Source of the DNA: DASQFQ01 sp038327685
Lineage (GTDB): Bacteria > Actinomycetota > Thermoleophilia > Solirubrobacterales > Solirubrobacteraceae
DNA length: 64,000 bases
Direction of reading: 5' to 3'
Assembly (NCBI GenBank): GCA_038327685.1
Contig: JBBQLH010000006.1
Coordinates: 1-64,000 of the forward strand
Shown here: piece by piece, positions 43,705 to 52,005 of the stretch
How the letters are laid out: the number at the start of each line of letters is the position of its first letter
Numbering within the stretch: the first letter of the stretch is position 1
Made by a program: the position numbers and the translations under genes
The notes under the pieces: model-generated
Seen by the model: only the letters and a program-made list of their open reading frames with translations
What the model was told of the DNA's origin: nothing
The model's database searches: none

Positions 43705-44119
43705 CCTCGAGGCGCTCGAGCGCCGCCCGCACGCCCGCGGGGATGTCGCGCGGCCGGCGGTCGCCGCGGTCGACGAAGACGTGGACGAACCAGCCCTCCG
43801 CGACCGGCGCGGTGTCCTCCGCGCGGAACAGGCCGATCTCGTAGCGCACGCTCGAGCGCCCGAGGTGCGCGACGCGCAGGCCGGCGCGCACGGTGTCGGG
43901 GAAGGAGACTGCAGCCTGGAAGGCGCAGTGCGACTCGACGCACAGCCCGATCACGCCGCCCTCGTGGATGTCGAGGCCGCCCTCCGTGATCAGCCAGCGG
44001 TTGATCACGGTGTCGAAGTACGAGTAGTACTCGACGTTGTTGACGTGCCCATAGACGTCGTTGTCCTTCCAGCGCGTCGCGATGTCGAGGACGTGCGGGT
44101 AGTCGGCTAGCGCAGCCAC
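43697..44119 (-). CDS. acyl-CoA thioesterase (4-hydroxybenzoyl-CoA type hotdog fold)
   Basis: 140 residues. The hotdog motif RWKDNDVYGHVNNVEYYSYF contains the catalytic aspartate and the tyrosine/asparagine pattern of acyl-CoA thioesterases. It hydrolyses an acyl-CoA ester. The start GTG lies inside the end of the lipase-like gene (13-base overlap), and the 3' end overlaps the DUF6510 gene by eight bases. Confidence 0.87.
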   Translation of the reverse strand: MAALADYPHVLDIATRWKDNDVYGHVNNVEYYSYFDTVINRWLITEGGLDIHEGGVIGLCVESHCAFQAAVSFPDTVRAGLRVAHLGRSSVRYEIGLFRAEDTAPVAEGWFVHVFVDRGDRRPRDIPAGVRAALERLEVS

Positions 44120-45327
44120 TCCCGCAGCTTCTCGTAGACGGCGGGGTGGTTGAGCAGCGCGATGTGGTTGGTCGCGCCGATATGGAGCCCGAACTCGTCC
44201 TCGAAGCCGAGCTTGCGCGTGCGGCTGCGCCCCGAGGCGCTCGGCTGCAGCACGAGCGTGTCGCCCACGACCCGCCCGACGGGATGGCGCGCGCTCCGGG
44301 TGACGGTGGCCGAGACGAAGCAGTGCGTCGCGCCCTCGAGCAGCGGCACCTCCTCGCACGCGGCGGCGCGCAGCGCCTCGGGGTCGCGGTCGCGCCAGTC
44401 CTCGTCGACCAGCGAGCCCTGGCGGAGGTCGCGGATCCCGGAGCTGCGCCGGCGCAGGAAGGTCGAGTACATGCGCGTCTCGGGCAGCAGGTTCGCCGCG
44501 TAGCTCGCGACGTGGACGGCCTGCTCGAGCGGCGCGCCCATGTGCGGCGAGCCCAGCGAGATCACGTGGCGCACGTGCTGTACCCAGGCGGCCTCGTCCT
44601 TCGCCGCGCGGTGGCACCCGCTGCGCGAGACGAGCCCGCCCATCGAATGCCCGACGAGCGCCATCTCCGCGACGTCGACCGGCCAGGCGCCGACCACGGC
44701 CTCGAGCAGGTCGGCGAGCGAGCGCCCGTTCTCCGAGATGTGGCGGCCGCTGTTGTAACGGACATAGACGGGCGTGAACCCGCGCTCCTGCGCGAGCCGC
44801 GTGCCGTAGTCCAGCCGGCCCTGGCGCACGCCGAGGCGCCAGCCGTGCTCCTCCCCCATGAGGCCGTGGACGAAGACCACAAGCCGCGGCGTCGTAGCCG
44901 GGAAGGCGCGGGCGAGCTCGTCGCGCGCGGGCGCGACGGGCAGGCCGTCGACACGTACCGACATCGGCTCCTGCAGCGGGCTGCCCTCGCGCTCGAGGCG
45001 GTCGCCGATCAGCCCGTTGAGGACCGCCAGGCCCATGCCGCCGGGCAGCGTGGCCGACGGCGGGCGCTGTGGCCGCGGGCGGCGGCCCACCAGCGTCTCG
45101 GCACTGCGGCCGAGCGCCGCCGTCGCGCCGCCGAGCGCGCCCACGACGCCGTTGGCCACGGCGTCGTGGACGAAGCGGATCGGCTTGCCCGCCGGCACGT
45201 GGCGGAAGGCGCGGCCGGCGACGTCCCGCTCCGTCGTCCCGATGCTGCGCGTGAAGCCGTTGAGCTCGTCGAAACCGAGGCGGACCAGGGCTGCGGCCTC
45301 ATCGTCGCGGCGCGTCAGTTGTGTCAT
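44107..45327 (-). CDS. alpha/beta hydrolase (lipase-like, PGAP1/EstA type)
   Basis: 406 residues. The central hydrolase domain begins LVVFVHGLMGEEHGWR, with the oxyanion histidine-glycine, and the nucleophile elbow is ALVGHSMGGLVSR. A 150-residue N-terminal region precedes it. Possible catalytic His lies near the end (IGATNHIALLNHPAVY). It probably hydrolyses an ester or lipid; no signal peptide is evident. Overlaps the thioesterase gene downstream. Confidence 0.86.
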   Translation of the reverse strand: MTQLTRRDDEAAALVRLGFDELNGFTRSIGTTERDVAGRAFRHVPAGKPIRFVHDAVANGVVGALGGATAALGRSAETLVGRRPRPQRPPSATLPGGMGLAVLNGLIGDRLEREGSPLQEPMSVRVDGLPVAPARDELARAFPATTPRLVVFVHGLMGEEHGWRLGVRQGRLDYGTRLAQERGFTPVYVRYNSGRHISENGRSLADLLEAVVGAWPVDVAEMALVGHSMGGLVSRSGCHRAAKDEAAWVQHVRHVISLGSPHMGAPLEQAVHVASYAANLLPETRMYSTFLRRRSSGIRDLRQGSLVDEDWRDRDPEALRAAACEEVPLLEGATHCFVSATVTRSARHPVGRVVGDTLVLQPSASGRSRTRKLGFEDEFGLHIGATNHIALLNHPAVYEKLREWLR

Positions 45328-45363
45328 GGGTCGATGTACCTTCGGTTCGGGTAAGGGTTACGC

Positions 45364-46275
45364 ATGCACTCTCGCAACCCGATCCGACGGCTCGCGCGCC
45401 ACACCCCGTCCCCGCTCGACGGCATCGTCGAATACGGCGCCGGCTTCCTCGACGACCTCAAGGAGGTCGTCAAAGGCCTCCCCGACGACCCGATCGACGC
45501 CTGGAACCCCGAGCACATCCGCCGCACCCTGCCGTGGCTGCGGGCCATCAACGCCGCCTACTTCCGGCCCGACGTCCGCGGCCTCGAGAACATCCCGGTC
45601 GGCGAGCCGTCGCTGCTCGTCGGCAACCACTCCGGCGGGCTCATGATCGCCGACACGTTCGTGCTCTCGGCCGCCTTCTACGACCACTTCGGGCCCGACC
45701 GCCGCTTCCACCAGCTCGCCCACGACGTGGCCGCCAAGAGCCCGCTGCTGGGGCTGATCCGCCGCTACGGCGTGGTTCCCGCCTCCCACGAGAACGCCCG
45801 CGCCGCCTTCAAGCTGGGTGCGCCGGTGCTCGTCTACCCCGGCGGCGACTACGAGACGTTCCGCCCGAGCTGGCACAGCGACCAGATCGAGTTCGGCGGC
45901 CGTCAGGGCTACCTCCGGCTCGCGCTCGAGGAGAACGTGCCGATCGTGCCCGTTGTGGCGATCGGCGGCCAGGAGACCGCCCTGTTCCTGACCCGCGGCG
46001 AGCGCGCCGCCAAGCTGCTCGGGCTCAACCGCCTGGCGCGGATCAAGGTGCTGCCGGTCTCGATCGGCCCCCCGCTCGGCATCAACCTGCTCGACCTCCC
46101 GGGCCGCCTCCCGCTCCCCGCCAAGATCACGATCCGGGTCCTGCCGCCGATCGACCTGCACGAGCGCTTCGGCGACAACGTCGACGTCGACGCGGCCCAC
46201 GAGCAGATCACCGAGGAGATGCAGGACACTCTGAGCGAGCTCAGCGAGGAGCGGACGCTGCCCGTCGTCGGCTGA
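45364..46275 (+). CDS. lysophospholipid acyltransferase-like protein
   Basis: 303 residues. The acyltransferase motif is VGNHSGGLMIADTF (a variant HX4-5D) and the later PGGDYETFRPSWHSDQIEFG is typical of the diacylglycerol/lysophospholipid acyltransferase group found in actinobacteria. It probably acylates a glycerolipid at the cytoplasmic membrane. It is divergent from the lipase-like gene, whose product could supply or remove substrate. Confidence 0.86.
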   Translation: MHSRNPIRRLARHTPSPLDGIVEYGAGFLDDLKEVVKGLPDDPIDAWNPEHIRRTLPWLRAINAAYFRPDVRGLENIPVGEPSLLVGNHSGGLMIADTFVLSAAFYDHFGPDRRFHQLAHDVAAKSPLLGLIRRYGVVPASHENARAAFKLGAPVLVYPGGDYETFRPSWHSDQIEFGGRQGYLRLALEENVPIVPVVAIGGQETALFLTRGERAAKLLGLNRLARIKVLPVSIGPPLGINLLDLPGRLPLPAKITIRVLPPIDLHERFGDNVDVDAAHEQITEEMQDTLSELSEERTLPVVG

Positions 46276-46279
46276 CACT

Positions 46280-46324
46280 TGTTGCGGCCTCAACAGGTCG
46301 CTATGTTGTTGAGAACGCAACAAC
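46280..46324. promoter_or_regulatory. two TGTTG-N6-CAACA operators (probable MarR boxes)
   Basis: Sites at 46280-46295 and 46307-46322 share TGTTG-N6-CAACA; the second extends to GTTGTTG-agaacg-CAACAAC (46305-46324), perfect over seven bases per arm. They are 27 bases apart and directly precede the glyoxalase/MarR pair. This is the expected place for autoregulation by the MarR protein. Confidence 0.7.
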
Positions 46325-46345
46325 GACCTTGACGAGGAGAGCACC

Positions 46346-47278
46346 GTGAAGCTCGAAGGCATCCACCACATCACCGCCATCACCGGCGATGCGCCGCGCA
46401 ACGTCGAGTTCTACGCCGGCACGCTCGGCCTGCGGATGGTCAAGAAGACCGTCAACCAGGACGATCCGACCGTCTACCACCTCTTCTACGCCGACGAGCA
46501 GGGCTCACCCGGCGCCGACCTGACCTTCTTCGAGTATCCCGGCGCCGCGCGCGGCCGCCCCAGTGCCGGCCAGGTGCACCGCATCGTCTGGCGCATCGGC
46601 TCGCCCGAGGCGATCGACTTCTGGGCCAAGCGGCTCGAGGAGCACGGCGTCGGCTCCGACCGCGCCGACGGCGGCCTGCGCTTCGCCGACCCCGAGGGCC
46701 TGGACCACGAGCTGCGGGTCTCCGACGTCGCCGACGCCCCTCTGAGCGCCGAGCATCCCGAGATCCCGCGCGAGCACGCGCTCCAGGGCTTCGACGGCGT
46801 ACGCGCCTACGCGGTCGACCCCGCCCGCAGCGAGGCGCTGCTGCGCGAGACGCTCGGCTTCACCGGCGGTGAGGGCGGGCGCTGGGAGGTCCGCGGCGAC
46901 CAGCGCGGCGGCTTCTACGCCTACGACGCCCCGCCCGAGGGCCGCCCGTCCCAGGGCGCCGGCAGCGTCCACCACGTCGCGTTCGCGACGCAGACGGATG
47001 AGCAGGACGCCTGGCGCGAGCGCGTCGCCGGCTCGGGCAACGCCAACCCGACCCCGGTGATCGACCGCTTCTGGTTCCGCTCGGTCTACTTCCGCGAGCC
47101 CAACGGGATCCTGTTCGAGCTCGCCACGATGGGCCCCGGCTTCGACACCGACGAGGACATGGAGCACCTCGGCGAGAAGCTCACGCTGCCCCCGCGCTTC
47201 GAGCCGATGCGCGACCAGATCGAGCGCGCCCTCACCCCGCTGCCGAACCCGCGCGCGAAGCAGGAGGTCGGCTCATAG
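46346..47278 (+). CDS. VOC-family ring-cleaving dioxygenase (MhqO-like)
   Basis: 310 residues from GTG 46346. Two VOC modules are visible, the first with IHHITAITGDAPRNVEFYAG and LGLRMVKKTVNQDDPTVYHL, the second with SVHHVAFATQTDEQDAW and YFREPNGILFELAT; His and Glu residues are placed for a metal. This is the arrangement of MhqO/MhqA hydroquinone-responsive dioxygenases. With the MarR gene immediately downstream, a role in quinone or aromatic-compound detoxification is likely. Confidence 0.88.
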   Translation: MKLEGIHHITAITGDAPRNVEFYAGTLGLRMVKKTVNQDDPTVYHLFYADEQGSPGADLTFFEYPGAARGRPSAGQVHRIVWRIGSPEAIDFWAKRLEEHGVGSDRADGGLRFADPEGLDHELRVSDVADAPLSAEHPEIPREHALQGFDGVRAYAVDPARSEALLRETLGFTGGEGGRWEVRGDQRGGFYAYDAPPEGRPSQGAGSVHHVAFATQTDEQDAWRERVAGSGNANPTPVIDRFWFRSVYFREPNGILFELATMGPGFDTDEDMEHLGEKLTLPPRFEPMRDQIERALTPLPNPRAKQEVGS

Positions 47279-47283
47279 CACCG

Positions 47284-47712
47284 GTGCTCGAGGGGCAGCG
47301 GCTCGCCACCTGGACCCGCTTCCTCAAAGCGCACAGCGCGATCAGCCGCCGGCTGGAGCGCGACCTCGCGAACGAGCACGGGCTCACGCTGTCGGACTAC
47401 GACGTGCTCGTCCAGCTATCGCTGGCACCCGGCCGGAGCCTGCGGCCGGTCGAGCTCGCGCGCGCCGTGCTCCTCACCCGCTCGGGCATCACGAGGCTCG
47501 TCCAGGGGCTCGAGCGGGCGGGGTTCGTCGAGCGCGTCGACTGCCCGGACGACGCGCGCGGCTTCCTCGTCGGCCTGACCCCGGACGGCCTCGAGCTCAT
47601 CCGCGGCGCCCGCGAGACCCACCTGGAAGGCGTGGCGGAACTGTTCTCCGACCGCTACTCCGACGACGAGCTCGAGACGCTGTCTCGGTTGCTCGAGCGG
47701 CTGCCGGCCTGA
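47284..47712 (+). CDS. MarR-family transcriptional regulator
   Basis: 142 residues from GTG 47284. The winged helix contains PVELARAVLLTRSGITRLVQ and LERAGFVERVDCPDDARGFL. It follows the VOC dioxygenase within five bases and the putative operators are upstream of both, suggesting autoregulation. A cysteine in the wing (VDCPDD) could sense oxidants or quinones, but this is only an inference. Confidence 0.9.
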   Translation: MLEGQRLATWTRFLKAHSAISRRLERDLANEHGLTLSDYDVLVQLSLAPGRSLRPVELARAVLLTRSGITRLVQGLERAGFVERVDCPDDARGFLVGLTPDGLELIRGARETHLEGVAELFSDRYSDDELETLSRLLERLPA

Positions 47713-47729
47713 GACTCGGTGCCGTGCAA

Positions 47730-47803
47730 TCGGGGCGCCCGGATTTGAACCGGGGACCTCGCCGACCCGAACGGCGCGCGCTACCAGGCTGCGCCACGCC
47801 CCG
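47730..47803 (-). tRNA. tRNA-Pro (anticodon CGG)
   Basis: Read on the minus strand the sequence starts CGGGGCG and ends CGCCCCG plus A, forming the acceptor stem. The D-loop has AGCCTGGTAGC, the anticodon stem CGCCG/CGGCG encloses TTCGGGT (anticodon CGG), and the T-arm contains GGTTCAAATCC. CCA is not encoded. Confidence 0.95.
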
Positions 47804-47821
47804 ATGCGAGTGGGAGTCTAG

Positions 47822-48085
47822 CTAGCCGTTGACGGCTCGGTAGTAGCGAACGGCGAGGCCCGTGACGAGCGTCTGGAACGCGGTCTCGAGCGCCAGGTCG
47901 CCGTCGCGCGCGTAGGCCTCGAGCCCGTCGCGCTCGATCGCCTGCGCCTCGTCGACGACCGACTCCACGAGGTCCGGGTGGCGGTCGTGGAAGTACGCAC
48001 CGATCGAGTAGAGGTTCGTGTCCATCAGCGACTCGACGAACGAATCCGATCCTGGCTCCAGCACGGGCGAGAGGCTAGTGCCCAC
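47822..48085 (-). CDS. small conserved-looking protein of unknown function
   Basis: About 87 residues, mostly helical, with LYSIGAYFHDRHPDLVESVV and the closing LVTGLAVRYYRAVNG. I do not recognise the family. It starts at a GTG (48085; another GTG at 48064 is possible) just after the sigma-factor gene on the same strand and ends before the tRNA. Composition fits a real gene; evidence is modest. Confidence 0.55.
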   Translation of the reverse strand: MGTSLSPVLEPGSDSFVESLMDTNLYSIGAYFHDRHPDLVESVVDEAQAIERDGLEAYARDGDLALETAFQTLVTGLAVRYYRAVNG

Positions 48086-48106
48086 CCGCCCGGCGTGCTG
48101 CGCGGC

Positions 48107-49720
48107 TCAGCCGCCGAGGGTCGGCAGGCTGTCGACCGCGCCGGTCGTGCCGCGAGCGGCACCGGCCAGCCCGCCAACGCCACCGACCGCACCGCCGACC
48201 GCACCACCAGCGCCACCCACCGCACCACCGACCGCGCCACCAGCGCCACCGACCGCACCGCCAACAGCGCCAACCGCGCCACCGGCGGCCGCACCGACGT
48301 CACCGACCGCGCCGCCGACGCCCTGAGCCGCCCCTCCGACTGCGCCGCCGACCGCACCGGTGGTGTTCGTGACCGCCTGGCCCGTCTGTTGGGTCGCTGC
48401 GGGCAGGGACGCAGGGGTGTGAACACCGCCGCTGGGCTTCCGAGCCCCGCCCGACGGCGTGGATGCCGACCCGCCGTGGTTGGCCGCGGCCGGGGTGTTA
48501 GGGGAGGTCGCGTTGCCGCCGCTGCTCGCCGGAGCGCTCCCGCCCGGCGCGCTCCCACCGCCCCGCCCTGAGCCCTTCTTGTTCGCGTTGCGGCGCCGTC
48601 CCGCGCTGCTCGTGAGGGTCGGCTTCGCCGCGGCGCCCAACGAACGCGCGCGGATCGGACTCGTCGAGCGCGAGCTCGCGGGCTTGGCGATCACCGCGGC
48701 CTTCGGCTTCACGCGCGAGTCCGGCATGGCCCCGCCCTTCTGCGGGGACACGCCAGTGGCCACGCCGACGACGAGCAGCGTCGCGGCGGCCGCCGCGACC
48801 TTGGACCAGCCGGCCGTCATCGGCTCCGACACGGACGCGAACCTCTCCGCCGAGGGCCAGAGCCGTGAGCGGAGGAAGCCTGGGAGCGGCAGGAAGGCGC
48901 CGATGCGCTCGGCGACGCGCCTGCGCAGCGGCCGGCGCGCCAGCGTGGCGGCATCGAGCCCGGCAGCGACGGCCTGGCGGCGGCACGCCTGGCAGTGAGC
49001 GAGGTGGCGCGCGAGACGGCGCGAATCGCGACTGCCAAGCGGGGAGTTCGACGCGGCGGCGGTGATGATCGACTGCACGCGCACGCAGCGCTCGCCCGAG
49101 ACGAGCTCGTCGTACTCCTCGGTCAGGCGCTTGCGGGCACGGAAGAGGGTGCTCTCGACGCCGGGGCGGCTGAGGCCCATGCGGTCGCCGATCTCGCGGT
49201 AGGAGAGGCCCTCGAACTCGCGCAGCACGAGGATCTCGTGGTGGGAGTCGGAGAGGCCGCCAAAGGCGCCGCAGAGATGATCGAGCTGTTGCTTGGCGTC
49301 GACCGCGGCGTCCGGCGTGGGCTCCGAGGCGACGAGGCGCCCCTGATCGGCGCTCCCGAGACCCTCGCCGGCGTCGAAGGAGACCTCCTCGGCGCGGCGC
49401 GAGCGCCGGAACTGGTCGATGCAGGCGTTCTTGGCGATCTCGTAGATCCACGGCTTGAAGGTGATCGGCCGCTCGGTGTCCCGCATGCGGCGCAGCGCGG
49501 AGATGAAGACCTCCTGCGTGATGTCCTCGGCGCGGCCGTGGTCCTTGACCATGCCGTACACGTACGCGGAGATCCGGCGCTGGTAGCGGCTGTAGAGCCG
49601 CTCGAAGGCGCGATCGTCGCCCCGCCGCACCGCCGCGACGAGCTCGTGGTCGGTGCCGCCCTCTGGTACGTCGAGGACCTCGGCAACCGGCGGATCCAGG
49701 ATCGTCGCTCCCCTACCCAC
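48107..49720 (-). CDS. ECF sigma factor fused to a zinc-finger/membrane/Gly-Ala-rich tail
   Basis: 537 residues from GTG 49720, chosen because GGAGG lies eight bases before it (TTG 49750 is an alternative). Sigma-2 has AEDITQEVFISALRRMRD; sigma-4 has LSYREIGDRMGLSRPGVEST. An anti-sigma-type zinc finger follows (His239-x3-Cys243-x2-Cys246), then a membrane segment near 310-328 (AAAAATLLVVGVATGV). The C-terminal 200 residues are Ser/Pro/Asn- then Gly/Ala/Val-rich (GGAVGGAGGAVGG), suggesting an extracytoplasmic tail. Same layout as the 37.6-kb gene. Confidence 0.88.
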   Translation of the reverse strand: MGRGATILDPPVAEVLDVPEGGTDHELVAAVRRGDDRAFERLYSRYQRRISAYVYGMVKDHGRAEDITQEVFISALRRMRDTERPITFKPWIYEIAKNACIDQFRRSRRAEEVSFDAGEGLGSADQGRLVASEPTPDAAVDAKQQLDHLCGAFGGLSDSHHEILVLREFEGLSYREIGDRMGLSRPGVESTLFRARKRLTEEYDELVSGERCVRVQSIITAAASNSPLGSRDSRRLARHLAHCQACRRQAVAAGLDAATLARRPLRRRVAERIGAFLPLPGFLRSRLWPSAERFASVSEPMTAGWSKVAAAAATLLVVGVATGVSPQKGGAMPDSRVKPKAAVIAKPASSRSTSPIRARSLGAAAKPTLTSSAGRRRNANKKGSGRGGGSAPGGSAPASSGGNATSPNTPAAANHGGSASTPSGGARKPSGGVHTPASLPAATQQTGQAVTNTTGAVGGAVGGAAQGVGGAVGDVGAAAGGAVGAVGGAVGGAGGAVGGAVGGAGGAVGGAVGGVGGLAGAARGTTGAVDSLPTLGG

Positions 49721-49770
49721 AGTTCCGTCCTCCGTGCGTGACGAGTTCAATGTCGACGGTCACGCCCGCC

Positions 49771-49799
49771 AACATAGCCATTCGAACCTCCGCGTTCAA
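49771..49799 (-). promoter_or_regulatory. sigma-70-type promoter for the ECF fusion gene
   Basis: On the minus strand TTGAAC (49794-49799) and TATGTT (49771-49776) are separated by 17 bases, close to consensus, with transcription expected near 49764, about 45 bases before the GTG. Confidence 0.6.
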
Positions 49800-49890
49800 T
49801 TGACAGGATCGCCGTAGTCGCGCCATCTGAAACCTCACCGGGCGTGGATCCGGGGTAGCCGAATGTTTAGCTCGCATTGAGGGATCTCCG

Positions 49891-49919
49891 TTGAGACCGT
49901 CGGAGGCACCCGGTACCTT
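49891..49919 (+). promoter_or_regulatory. possible promoter for the 63-codon gene
   Basis: TTGAGA (49891-49896), 17-base spacer, TACCTT (49914-49919). A weaker match than its divergent neighbour. AGGAGG at 49944-49949 follows. Confidence 0.35.
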
Positions 49920-49958
49920 CCAGGTCAGAGCGCAAACCTCACTAGGAGGACAGCAGAG

Positions 49959-50150
49959 ATGGCAATCCACCTCACGCCCACGGAGCTGGCCCGCGAAGCA
50001 GGCCTGGAGCGCCGCGAGGTGATTGAGAAGTGCATGGAGATGGGAGTGCCGATCTTCCAGGGACGCATCGACAAGACGCTGTTCCTGATGAACCTGAGTG
50101 AGCAGTCCATGAGCTCGCATTCGTCGGCCGCACGCGTAGCCACCGCCTGA
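49959..50150 (+). CDS. small HTH-like/translation-factor-N-like protein
   Basis: 63 residues with a strong AGGAGG ribosome-binding site nine bases before the ATG. The first 45 residues, such as HLTPTELAREAGLERREVIE, form a helix-turn-helix-like pattern also reminiscent of the small IF2-N-type domain. The tail is Ser/Ala-rich and probably disordered. I do not recognise a named family. It is followed by the acyl-CoA ligase gene, 58 bases downstream. Confidence 0.65.
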   Translation: MAIHLTPTELAREAGLERREVIEKCMEMGVPIFQGRIDKTLFLMNLSEQSMSSHSSAARVATA

Positions 50151-50208
50151 CGAACCCGAAGTAGTATCGCCCTCCTCAGGCAGTTCGACGAGGAGGAGCT
50201 CGAAGACG

Positions 50209-52002
50209 ATGGAAGCCGGCACGGTCGCCCCTGCGGCGGCATCGACTGGATCGAAGACGATCGCCGACCTCATGGCGCTCGCCGCCGAGCGCCACGGTGC
50301 GCGCGAGGCTCAGCGGTTCAAGCGTGACGGCGAGTGGCACAGCATCTCGTTCGAGGAGCTGGGCCGTGCCGTGTCGGAGATCGCTCGTGGCCTCGTCGAC
50401 CTCGGCATCGAGCCCGGCGAGCGCGTCTCGCTGCTGTGCCAGACCCGCGCCGAGTGGACCGCGGCGGACTTCGCGATCTCGAGCGCCGGCGCGGTCGTCG
50501 TCCCGGTCTACCCGACCAACTCGGCGGGCGAGTGCGAGTGGGTCGCGGGCAACTCCGAGTCGGTCGCGGTCATCTGCGAGGACGCCACGCAGGTGGCCAA
50601 GATCTTCGAGGTGCGCGCGAACCTCCCCGCGCTGCGCCAGATCGTGGTCATCGAACCCGGTGGCGACATCGGGGATGCGATCTCCCTCGACGATCTGCGC
50701 GAGCGCGGCCGCGGCCGCGACGAGGCGGAGCTGAACGCTCGCCGCGAGGCCGTCACGCCCGACGACACCTACACGATCATCTACACCTCGGGCACGACCG
50801 GACCGCCGAAGGGCTGCGTGCTCTCGCACCGCAACTATCGCCAGGTGGTCAACATGTGCGAGGAGCAGGGGGTGATCGAGTCGGGCGACGTCGTCTACCT
50901 CTTCCTCCCGCTCGCACACGCCTACGCGCTGCTGATCCAGCTGCTCGCGATCGACCTCGGCGGCTCGATCGCCTACTTCGGCGGCGACCCCAAGCAGATC
51001 GTGCCCGAGCTGATGGAGGTCCACCCCGACTACCTGCCCTCGGTGCCGAGGATCTTCGAGAAGATCTACACGCTCGTCACCTCCAACGGCGATCCCGAGC
51101 AGATCAAGGGCGCGGTCGGCGTCGGCCTCAAGGTGCGCGCGCTGCAGGCGGCCGGCCAGGAGGTCCCCGCCGAGCTCCAGGCCCACTACGACAAGGCCGA
51201 CGAGGCGCTGTTCAAGAACGTCCGCGGCGCCTTCGGCGGCAAGCTCAAGCAGGCCAACACGGGCGCGGCGCCGATCGCGAAGGAGATCCTCGAGTTCTTC
51301 TACGCCTGCGGCGTGCCGGTGCTGGAGGGCTACGGGATGACCGAGACCGCGACGGTGGCCACGACGCAGACGGTCGAGCGCCACCGGCCCGGCTCGGTCG
51401 GATACGCGCTGCCGGGCTGTGAGATCCGCATCGCCGACGACGGTGAGGTCCTGATCAAGGGCCCGAACATCTTCGGCGGCTACTACAAGAACGACGACGC
51501 GAGCTTCGGCACGATCGTCGACGGCTGGCTGCACACGGGCGACCTCGGCTCGCTCGACGAGGACGGCTTCCTCTTCATCACCGGCCGCAAGAAGGACATC
51601 ATCATCACCTCGGGCGGCAAGAACCTCACGCCGGCCAACATCGAGAACGACCTCAAGCAGTCGCGCTGGATCTCCCAGGCCGTCATGTACGGCGACCGCC
51701 GCCCCTATCCGGTCGCGCTGATCACCCTCGACCCGGAGGAGATCGTGCAGTTCGCCAAGCAGCACGAGCTCTCCGACGACCCGGCCGCGCTCGCCAACGA
51801 CCCCAAGGTCCACGAGCTGATCCAGGGGATCCTCGACGCGGCGAACCAGAAGTACGCGCAGGGCGAGCAGGTCAAGAAGTTCGTGATCCTCGACCACGAC
51901 CTCTCCCAGGAGACCGGCGAGCTGACCCCGACGCTGAAGGTCAAGCGCAACGTGGTCAACGAGAAGTACGCCGACCTGTTCGAGGCGCTCTACTCGGGCT
52001 GA
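50209..52002 (+). CDS. long-chain fatty acid-CoA ligase (AMP-dependent synthetase)
   Basis: 597 residues. The P-loop TIIYTSGTTGPPKGCVLSH, GYGMTETATVATTQ and GWLHTGDLGSLDEDGFLFIT, plus the hinge RKKDIIITSGGKNLTP, are canonical for adenylate-forming acyl-CoA ligases, close to FadD15-type proteins. It activates a fatty acid to acyl-CoA via an acyl-AMP. The lysine of the A10 region is in LKVKRNVV. Length is typical. Confidence 0.94.
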   Translation: MEAGTVAPAAASTGSKTIADLMALAAERHGAREAQRFKRDGEWHSISFEELGRAVSEIARGLVDLGIEPGERVSLLCQTRAEWTAADFAISSAGAVVVPVYPTNSAGECEWVAGNSESVAVICEDATQVAKIFEVRANLPALRQIVVIEPGGDIGDAISLDDLRERGRGRDEAELNARREAVTPDDTYTIIYTSGTTGPPKGCVLSHRNYRQVVNMCEEQGVIESGDVVYLFLPLAHAYALLIQLLAIDLGGSIAYFGGDPKQIVPELMEVHPDYLPSVPRIFEKIYTLVTSNGDPEQIKGAVGVGLKVRALQAAGQEVPAELQAHYDKADEALFKNVRGAFGGKLKQANTGAAPIAKEILEFFYACGVPVLEGYGMTETATVATTQTVERHRPGSVGYALPGCEIRIADDGEVLIKGPNIFGGYYKNDDASFGTIVDGWLHTGDLGSLDEDGFLFITGRKKDIIITSGGKNLTPANIENDLKQSRWISQAVMYGDRRPYPVALITLDPEEIVQFAKQHELSDDPAALANDPKVHELIQGILDAANQKYAQGEQVKKFVILDHDLSQETGELTPTLKVKRNVVNEKYADLFEALYSG

Positions 52003-52005
52003 GCG

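Noticed and set aside
48150..48400. GGAV-coding repeats as a possible CRISPR or satellite
   Set aside because: They are in-frame codon repeats in the tail of a sigma-factor fusion, without spacer structure.
49713..50273. Minus-strand frame of 186 codons between the sigma factor and acyl-CoA ligase
   Set aside because: It is antisense to the 63-codon gene and promoters, lacks a ribosome-binding site and has no recognisable domain.
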